A stretch of 14,112 nucleotides of DNA, taken from contig UZAE01013222.1 in NCBI GenBank assembly GCA_900617975.1, forward strand, positions 7,518 to 21,629, given 5' to 3'. Below are positions 8,572 to 14,112 of this stretch, one piece after another. Below the pieces are notes generated by a model that searched no databases, had not been told where the DNA came from, and worked only from the letters and a program-made list of their open reading frames with translations. The stretch comes from Rodentolepis nana (lineage: Eukaryota > Platyhelminthes > Cestoda > Cyclophyllidea > Hymenolepididae). How positions within the stretch are numbered: position 1 is the first letter of the stretch; each line of letters opens with the position of its first letter. Made by a program: the position numbers and the translations under genes.

Positions 8572-9474
8572 AGTGGATGAAACCCATATCAAGGCCATTA
8601 TCGATTCAAATCGTCACAGCACAACACGAGATATTGCAGAGAAGCTCAATGTGTCGCATACATGCATTGAAAAAAATTAAAAACCCTTGGTAATGTCAAG
8701 AAACTTGATTTATGGATCCCTCACCAGTTAAAGGAAATTCATTTGACGAAACGGATTAGCATCTGTGATTCGCTACTGAAACGCAATGAGAATGATCCAT
8801 TTCTGAAGAACCTAGTTACTGGCGACGAAAAGTGGATAGTTTATAACAGTGTTTCTCGCCACAGATCATGGGTGAAGCAAGATCAACCAGCCCAAACAGT
8901 ATCAAAAGCAGAGATTCACCAAAAAAAGATTATGCTGTCAGTCTGGTGGGGGGATCACAAAGGAATTTTGTATTTTGAACTCATGCCGCAGAACCAAACG
9001 ATAAATTCGAATGTGTATGTTGAAGAACTCGAAAAACTGAAGGATGCAATTGAAGATAAGCGGCCGGCATTATCAAATCGGAAGGGTGTTGTTTTCCATC
9101 ATGATAACGCAAGGCCCCACACATCTTTGGTTACTCGACAAAAATTATTGGAACTGGGTTGGGATGTTTTGTCACACCCACCATATAGCCCTGACCTTGC
9201 GCCTTCGGATTACCATTTGTTTCGTTTCATGCAAAATTCTTTAAATGGTAAAATTTTTAATAACGCGGATGATGTCGGATCACACCTAATTCAGCTTTTT
9301 TAATAGCAAAGACCAGACATTTTACGAACGGGGAATTTTTACTCTGCCAGAACGATGGAAAAAGGTCATCGACAAGAACGGCCAATATCTAATTGAATAA
9401 AGTTATATTTTTAAACAAAAATTCCGAATTTGCCTTCTTATTTGAAATCGACAATGACTTAGTTGCCAACCTAA
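8572..9474 (+). mobile_element. 5'-truncated mariner element (cecropia-like)
   Basis: The right end is intact. The terminal inverted repeat includes ATGACTTAGTTGCCAACCTAA, ending at 9474 and followed by the TA target duplication at 9475-9476. The left end, its inverted repeat and the start of the transposase are missing because the sequence breaks at the G run and N at 8571. The paralogous unit B reads TTTTCTAGACAACCC at 11428-11442, which matches the empty TA target followed by the same flank (GACAACCC). Insertion therefore followed the tandem duplication, or at least is absent from B. Confidence 0.9.
8573..9400 (+). pseudogene. Mariner transposase, DD34D, truncated and frameshifted
   Basis: Transposases of this family cut and paste the element at TA sites. 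The reading starts inside the second helix-turn-helix (VDETHIKAIIDSNRHSTTRD) and is knocked out of frame near 8675, where CIEKN runs into a TAA. It continues from LGNVKKLDLW through the long open segment 8743-9303. Catalytic aspartates are in VTGDEKW (8824-8826), HHDNARPH (9103-9105) and PSDYHLF (9208-9210). The last two are separated by 34 residues, which defines DD34D. A second frameshift at the T run near 9298 separates the final residues, which resume as KDQTFYERG and end in NGQYLIE at the TAA of 9398-9400; that stop overlaps an AATAAA. About the first 65-70 residues are missing. The copy is inactive as read. Confidence 0.93.
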
Positions 9475-9584
9475 TAGACAACCCTAGAAATAAAATTCTA
9501 TGATCGAGCAGATCGCATTCTTCCTCTGCATTTTAAACCTATGAGATTTTCAAATCCAATTTCTCGAAATGTATCAAAGCTTGA

Positions 9585-9731
9585 AGCACCATTGGCATTG
9601 TAATTTATTTTAAGCATTTGCATTCCACTGTGAGTATAGCGACAGTTGAAAGACGTCCTTCAATACTAAAAGTTGGCAAGTTATGTTCAGCATTTCTAAT
9701 CACAAGAATCATGAAGCAGGAAAGAAACTAA
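9585..9731 (+). pseudogene. hAT transposase C-terminal (dimerisation) remnant, copy A
   Basis: The plus frame reads YFKHLHSTVSIATVERRPS, then ILKVGKLCSAFLITRIMKQ, and stops after ERN. The hAT dimerisation region has a conserved core of small residues, then ER, a serine and LK, roughly S-x-A-x-x-ER-x-x-S-x-LK-x-x-K; every one of these positions is present with the right spacing in SIATVERRPSILKVGK. The phenylalanine usually before the second serine is proline here. The rest of the transposase is not found in frame. The match is short, so the call rests on motif spacing alone. Confidence 0.5.
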
Positions 9732-9990
9732 ATTGTTAGATCGATACCTTAGAATAAAGATATGGTATCTGGTTCTTTTATAATTATTGATCGGTATACA
9801 GTATTGATTTGTACTCCCGAATGCGCTCTCATATACATGTGTGTGTATGTGATTCCGTCTTTAAACAATCGATAATATTTCTTCATTTCCGTCCTGTTTG
9901 CGTAGTTCGCTTTCACCTTGAAATCATTCTAAGAAATTCTATAATATTAACGCAATTACTCCCCTAATTACTTCAGTAGTAAATTATTGT

Positions 9991-10134
9991 CTGCGTGCAA
10001 ATGCTATAGTAGATATCCAGGTTTCCTTACTCTCAGTCAAAGCAAAGGAGCGATTGCTTTCAGACGGACTACTCTTTGATGTAGAACACAAAGTTTTTGA
10101 TGGACCATTACGTAATATAACTTTTAGACTATAG
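9991..10134 (+). other. Possible exon remnant, unit copy B
   Basis: The plus frame is open for 47 codons to a TAG at 10132-10134 and reads LRANAIVDIQVSLLSVKAKE, then RLLSDGLLFDVEHKVFDGP, then LRNITFRL. It corresponds to 6869-6978 in copy A, which has one extra G and is frameshifted. Of about ten base differences in the shared frame, four are silent, which does not argue for strong selection. The family is unknown. Confidence 0.22.
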
Positions 10135-10243
10135 CGTCATGTTTATGAACAATTGTGCATGTTCATCATGTACTATTTCCCCTTATCTAAAAATTCCTGA
10201 CAATTTCATATCCTTTCCCTACATTATCTTTTATTTCGGTAGT

Positions 10244-10593
10244 ATTTATTTATTTATTTGTTTATGTCGAATGTCAGGCGTTATGATAATTATCATTTGC
10301 CCTTTAGCTAACTTCGGGCTTCACAGAGGAGGGGAACATCAAAGTATGTTAAAGTTGAGAAGTGGAACAGGGTAATGATTCGCAGATGTAAAAGAGACAG
10401 ACAGACAGACAGAGAGAGAGAGACACAAAGGTAGAGAAAGGGTAAGGTGAGTACTTTGGAAGTTGTGGAATATGACATACACTGGGGTAATGGAAATTTG
10501 AAGTCAACTGCTGGTTTATAGATTTTTTTGGCGTACGAGTATACTTTGCCCAGGGTACCCCACGTAAAGGTAAGTCTATCGAACACCCCATGT
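10244..10593 (-). mobile_element. SINE-like retroelement, copy in unit B
   Basis: This is the paralogue of the copy at 7126-7460, with the same flanks because it was duplicated with the unit. The A-rich tail (AAAT units, minus strand) is at 10244-10265. Its microsatellite has grown differently: (GACA)4 followed by a GA run at 10396-10423, against (GACA)5 in unit A. Confidence 0.6.
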
Positions 10594-10777
10594 TAATAGT
10601 ATTACTTAAAGTAATATGATTTCGGACCAATTATGTTAAAAAGTCAAAGCAATCGATAATGTTTGAACTCCACGGAAGACGTATGTCAAAACTTAGTCAG
10701 AATTTAATATATTAAAACGTGGTTTTCGCTCATAAAATTTCGACAAATAGGAAGAAAGAAAAAAGTAAAAACCCATT

Positions 10778-11200
10778 CATAAAAAGGGCTTAATTACGAT
10801 CCCGCATTTTTATTTGATATTTCATTGCGTCCCAATTTCGAATGTCTCGTTACTTGAAATACATAAACTTTCGTTTTCTTGCAAAGAAGAACGAGGTTTT
10901 AGTATTCATTTGCCCTTTGGTTACAATTCACACCCCAGCCGTAGATAATGGAAGCTAGAAGAAAGCATAGCACCTCACAAATCCATTTAGAAAATCATGT
11001 AGACCTGCAATCTCTAGAGGAATGCCACACGAATAAGACTTGACTTATCATAAAGAGAGCTTAACTAAGATTCCAAATTTTTATTTGAAAATGTGTGAGT
11101 GCTAATTCTCATTGGACCCTAATTTCGAATGTCTCAGTACATGAACTCTCGTTTTCTTGCAAAGAAGAGCGAGTTTTTGCATTCGTTTTTCCAGATGGTT
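10778..11200 (+). repeat. Internal partial repeat within unit B
   Basis: 10778-10920 and 11049-11200 share an order of motifs: a CATAAA start, CATTTTTATTTGA against AATTTTTATTTGA, CCCAATTTCGAATGTCTC against CCTAATTTCGAATGTCTC, and TCTTGCAAAGAAGA. Unit A has a single equivalent at about 7645-7760. B therefore gained an extra partial copy, or A lost one. Confidence 0.6.
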
Positions 11201-11541
11201 ATCGCCACCAACAAATATCCTCAATTTACTGTAGTAGGCCCATAAATAGGAATGTTTTAGTCATTATCTCGTGTTTGGATGGAAGATGGGCATGGGCAAG
11301 CATATTGTGTTGGCATAAGGATATAGGTCAAATAATCCGTCCACTGATTTGTAAACTACTTATTGTGAAAGGTGGAGAGAACACAGATGAACTCATTAAT
11401 TTGAGCTGCTGAAATATTGCTTCAGCTTTTCTAGACAACCCTAGAAATAAAATTATATGGTCGAGCAGATCGTATTCTTCCTCTGCATTTTAAACCTAAG
11501 AGACTTTCAAATTCAATTTCTCGAAATGTGTCCAAGCTTGA

Positions 11542-11688
11542 AGCACCATTGGCATTGTAATTTATTTTAAGCATTTGCATTCCACTGTGAGTATAGCGAC
11601 AGTTGAAAGACGTCCTTCAATACTAAAAGTTGGCAAGTTATGTTCAGCATTTCTAATCACAATAATAATGAAGCAGAAAAGAAACTAA
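11542..11688 (+). pseudogene. hAT transposase C-terminal remnant, copy B
   Basis: This is the paralogue of 9585-9731. It keeps the core SIATVERRPSILKVGK unchanged and stops at the same place. The visible changes near the end turn TRIMKQERN into TIIMKQKRN, which is not the pattern expected for selection on the protein. Confidence 0.5.
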
Positions 11689-11975
11689 CTTATTAGATCG
11701 CTACCCTAGAATAAAGATATCGCACCTGTTAATTTTATAATTATTGATCGGTATACAGTATTGATTTGCACTCCCGAATGCACTCTCATATACATGTGTG
11801 TGTGCGTCTATGTGATTCCACCTTTAAACAATCGATAAAATTTCATCATTCACGTAACGCTTGCCTAGTTCGCTTTCACTTCGAAATCATTCTAAGAAAT
11901 TCGATAATACTAACACACTTGCTCCCCTAATTAATTTAATAGTAACTTACTCTCTGTTTTGCTAACTTCTTACAG

Positions 11976-12526
11976 GGCACAGCTCCCGAACCTAGGTCAG
12001 CTACTTCAACAATATCGAAGAGATAGAACAAATGACGTGGACTATTTTTATTGACGTCATGCCAATTTTGTGGTATAACTCTTCTATACCGTAAAATGGA
12101 CTTTAAGTCTGATTGTCCAAATGATTTGATTTGCATTTTTGCCAATTGCATTAAAACCATCATATCCAGAATCATCCGGATTTCATACAAAACCCTGAAC
12201 CTGATTGAACGAACATGGTACATGATTTCAATTCCACATATACAAATTCCGATGAAACTGTTTGACATGTATCAGGTCGAATTCACCTGGGGACACAGGA
12301 AGATATTTTTGAATTCCAAAGATCATCATCATCATCATTATCTCCTTATGCAAGTCCAGCTAACAATATCAAATAATCAGCAAAAACTAGCAATAGAAGA
12401 GGGAGAGGATTTGAAGACGTTAGGACTTCATGGAACAATATTCAGCTGCTTCTTCGGAAAAAGATGCCATCTTCAATATCATTCATTAGTTCGAATAAAC
12501 AATTTCTTGGTGGAAAGTTATTTTAA
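11976..12526 (+). other. Possible decayed coding sequence
   Basis: A strong acceptor context, TTTTGCTAACTTCTTACAG ending at 11975 with a CTAAC branch-like motif, is followed by a frame reading AQLPNLGQLLQQYRRDRTND up to a TGA near 12053. Other frames then look coding-like in turn: a 159-codon open stretch on the plus strand from 12051, and in a third frame DIFEFQRSSSSSLSPYASPA, then, after a TAA, TSWNNIQLLLRKKM to a TAA at about 12524. The frame changes suggest decay or chance. I cannot name a family. The stop of the third frame falls at the start of the repeated block shared with window position 1. Confidence 0.18.
12322..12338. repeat. Short (ATC)n run
   Basis: Five to six ATC units lie inside the possible decayed coding stretch. 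Read in one frame they encode serines, in another histidines. Confidence 0.8.
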
Positions 12527-12532
12527 ATAAAA

Positions 12533-13335
12533 ATGAAAAAAGTTAACACCTTCATGGCAAATATACCAAAAAATCTACATATTTTCCAACGCTTCAATAC
12601 GAGACGAGCATGCCAATTGATAGCTTTAAAGCATATAACTCAAACACGAGGTAAATTATTTTCAAACGAAGGAAGGGAAATAAATTGAGATAGAAAACGT
12701 AAAAGGAAAATGTATTCCTTTAGTCAAAAATACAACGTATACTCATATGCCAAAATAGTCTATAGACCAGCAGTTCACTCCTCTCTTCAAACTACCATGA
12801 CCCGACTCAATGTCATATTTAACTACTTCCACAGTACCCACCTTACCTTTTCTTTACCTTTGTGCCTCTCTGTATGTCTGTCTCTTTTACAACGGTACAT
12901 CATTCTTCTCTTCCTCCTCTCCACCTTTTGCGACTTCCACGTTCCTCCCCTCTGTGAATCCCGAAGTCAACTAAAGGGCTAAAGATCAATATCATGAAGC
13001 CTGCCATTTGATGCAAATAAATAAATTCGTGGAATGCTTTGATGGCAAGTACTTGGAGGGCTGAAAACGTTCAAGGTAAGCATCCACGAACTTGACTTAT
13101 GAAGAATATTTGACACGCATTAATTTATCCTACAGTCCAATGTTGAATTCACTGTTTTCACGGTGGAATACAAAGTGAGTTTATTATTAACATTATGACT
13201 AAGACACCTTCCTCGTATGAAGGAAAAAGAAGACATCTTTGGGAGAAATTTAAAGGTACCACAAAATGGGAAAGAAAACATTGGCTCACTCACACACAGA
13301 AAAGAGGATTTTCGATTTCTTCTAGCCACTGGTAG
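12533..13335 (+). CDS. Unidentified short-exon module, copy 2 (frame intact)
   Basis: Family unknown. Exons are 12533-12650, 13050-13075, 13136-13174 and 13204-13255, joined in matching phase by GT-AG introns of 399, 60 and 29 bp. They give about 78 residues, among them FMANIPKNLHIFQRFNTRRA, LGGLKTFK, SNVEFTVFTVEYK and TPSSYEGKRRHLWEKFK. The last exon either reads through to a TAG at 13333-13335 or splices at the weak donor GTACCA to an acceptor at 13324. Intron 1 is long because a retroelement sits in it; copy 1 has 53 bp there. Exon 3 differs from copy 1 at four bases, all silent third positions (TCA/TCC, GAG/GAA, GTA/GTT, ACT/ACG), and is 39 bp so the frame holds. Exon 1 differs by two replacements at its end. 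The 60-bp intron is identical in the two copies, so selection is not proven. It may be part of a larger gene. Confidence 0.35.
12678..13027. repeat. Target-site duplication flanking the retroelement
   Basis: AAATAAATT occurs at 12678-12686 and again at 13019-13027, on either side of the element. The homologous site in module copy 1 (158-170) has no insert. The sequence is AT-rich and resembles the element's own tail, so the exact edge is uncertain by a few bases. Confidence 0.6.
12687..13018 (+). mobile_element. SINE-like retroelement inside intron 1 of module copy 2
   Basis: This plus-strand copy runs from about 12687 through GTATACTCATATGCC, a pyrimidine-rich core with TGTCTGTCTC, and AGTCAACTAAAGGGCT, to CCTGCCATTTGATGC and an AAAT tail. 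Its first 50 or so bases differ from the other copies, and the GATAGACTT arm is missing. That fits variable 5' ends after incomplete reverse transcription. It is probably spliced out with the intron. Confidence 0.65.
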
Positions 13336-13339
13336 CCTT

Positions 13340-13835
13340 CTATTTTAGATTAAAATTAGACGGTACCAATTTTTGGACCACTTAAAGAGGTATGTGCTTG
13401 CGAGAGGATTATAGTCCAAATTCATATACTAATTCATTTATATCAAATGTCAGGCGTTTTGAGAGTTATCATTAGCCCTTTAGTTGACTTCAGGCTTCAT
13501 AGAGGGGAAGCAATATCAAAGTGAAAAAGTCGAGAAGGAGAGGTAGGAACAGAAGAGTGTTTCAAAGATGTAAAAGAGACAGATACAAAGGTAGAAAAAA
13601 GGTGAGGTGTGTACCGTGTAAGTAGTCCAATATGACATACAGTGGGATGAGAGTAGTTCGAAGTCAGAAGTCAGTTTCCGGTTAATAGACTTTTTGCAGT
13701 ATTAGTATGCTTTGCCCAGGGTGCACCACGTGGTCGTAAGTCTATCGCCCACACCTCAAATTCAATTATAAATTTTATAATATTTAAATTTCTGGTCGAA
13801 ATAAATGTCCTAAGAAAGTTGTTAAACATAGGATC
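13340..13835 (+). repeat. Dispersed repeat R3, copy interrupted by a retroelement
   Basis: 13340-13434 resembles 2963-3058, and 13758-13835 resembles the continuation from about 3055. The 320-odd bases between them are the SINE-like element. The repeat follows directly on the end of module copy 2. Confidence 0.6.
13435..13757 (-). mobile_element. SINE-like retroelement within repeat R3
   Basis: This is the fourth family member. On the minus strand it starts near GGTGTGGGCGATAGACTT and passes GTGGTGCACCCTGGGCAAAG, CTTCGAACTACTC and CTTTAGTTGACTTC-like sequence in reverse. It ends ACGCCTGACATTTGATATAA with a short tail AATGAATTAG. The microsatellite is reduced to one GACA unit (13573 region). 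Similar ATTTATA-type sequence borders both sides, a poor target duplication. The uninterrupted site is near 3055. Confidence 0.6.
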
Positions 13836-13882
13836 TTTTTACTATTGTCATTTTGAATTGTTCGTTTCTTCATTCATACTAG

Positions 13883-13955
13883 TGTGGTCAAGCATTATCG
13901 ATTACCAATTGACCTCATTGGTGCTCGAGATCATGGTGACCAAATGTACCGAAGT
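13883..13955 (+). CDS. Candidate internal exon of an unknown gene
   Basis: An acceptor TTCATTCATACTAG at 13882 and a donor GTAAGC at 13956 bracket 73 bases. They read, after one leading base, VVKHYRLPIDLIGARDHGDQ then MYRS without a stop. The composition, with charged and hydrophobic residues alternating, looks like a protein core, not AT-rich noise. I do not recognise the family. Its leading phase (one base completing a codon) does not match the phase at the end of the module copy 2 exons, so it is not simply their next exon. The rest of the gene would lie beyond the window. Confidence 0.35.
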
Positions 13956-14112
13956 GTAAGCTATTTTCTCTCTCATTTCTTTTTTAAAAATTGTTTAAAC
14001 AAGCATAACAAGTGTTAATGACATTTGAATTTGGGAGAGGGGTAGCATACTGGAGATACACTTATGAGAAACTCGCCCCCCCCTCCCCACATCCCTCCTA
14101 TTGTGCTTAGTA
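13956..14112. other. Pyrimidine tract and C-rich run at the window end
   Basis: After the candidate donor comes a TC-rich stretch, then at 14076-14098 runs of eight, four, three and two Cs separated by short spacers. On the minus strand this has enough G runs to form a G-quadruplex in principle. No coding run is seen. Confidence 0.5.

Larger units (their letters stand above)
6869..9990 (+). repeat. Segmental duplication, copy A
   Basis: This is the first of two head-to-tail copies. 6869-7856 aligns with 9991-11047, a patch at 8380-8465 resembles 11199-11270, and 9477-9960 aligns closely with 11435-11930. Copy A is longer because it holds the mariner and extra sequence between 7857 and 8571 that is not matched in copy B. 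Copy B in turn has about 50 extra bases near 10895-10950. Both copies carry the same retroelement and hAT-like remnant, so those insertions predate the duplication and the mariner postdates it. Confidence 0.85.
9991..11955 (+). repeat. Segmental duplication, copy B
   Basis: The second head-to-tail copy starts directly after the end of copy A and ends near 11955, where similarity to 9960-9990 fades. It lacks the mariner and retains the shared retroelement and hAT-like remnant. It also contains an internal partial repeat (10778-10920 against 11049-11200). 9477-9960 and 11435-11930 are nearly identical by eye, whereas the retroelement region is more diverged. Confidence 0.85.

Noticed and set aside
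12051..12530. 159-codon open frame as a gene
   Set aside because: The start is TTG, not ATG, the protein resembles no family I know, and other frames in the same stretch look equally coding. It was kept only as a low-confidence region.
13120..13329. Minus-strand 69-codon frame over module copy 2
   Set aside because: The equivalent frame in module copy 1 is not preserved, and the plus-strand exons show splice signals and silent changes.
13440..13757. tRNA-type A and B boxes in the retroelement
   Set aside because: AGTTCGAAGTC in one copy resembles a B box, but it is not conserved in the others and no A box lies at the right distance.
1..14112. CRISPR arrays, rRNA, tRNA or spliced-leader RNA genes
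   Set aside because: No regularly spaced repeats, cloverleaf-like sequence or recognisable spliced-leader sequence was seen on either strand.

Overview
The window looks like AT-rich animal nuclear DNA, most likely from a flatworm and possibly a tapeworm. The pointers are very short GT-AG introns (29-60 bp), a two-exon GT31 glycosyltransferase with a 40-bp intron, a p190RhoGAP-type GTPase domain, and many decayed transposons. There are no bacterial operons or ribosome-binding sites. The flatworm assignment is inference. A single N after a G run at 8571 shows this is draft assembly.

Layout. 1-480 (+) holds a small module of short exons that I cannot name; a second copy at 12514-13335 is nearly identical but carries a retroelement in its first intron. 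694-1447 (-) is the N-terminal GTPase domain of a p190RhoGAP-like protein, broken by one in-frame stop and followed by a 41-bp exact tandem duplication. 1448-4593 has no convincing gene but contains a dispersed repeat (2963-3108), a doubtful open frame and a roughly 70-bp tandem repeat (3964-4116). 4594-5938 (+) is the one clearly intact gene: a 434-residue type II membrane glycosyltransferase of the beta-1,3-galactosyltransferase family.

6869-11955 is a head-to-tail duplication of a unit of about 2 kb. Both copies carry the same insertion of a short retroelement with an AAAT-rich tail and the same remnant resembling a hAT transposase C-terminus. Copy A alone carries a mariner of the DD34D type, truncated at the assembly gap; copy B preserves the matching empty TA site. 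11976-12526 may be decayed coding sequence. 13340-13835 is a second copy of the 2963 repeat, interrupted by a fourth retroelement. A short exon of an unknown gene is proposed at 13883-13955.

The genes do not form a pathway. The main interest is structural. One short retroelement family appears four times, two insertions can be compared with uninterrupted paralogous sites inside the same window, and the paired exon modules differ in one exon only by silent changes.
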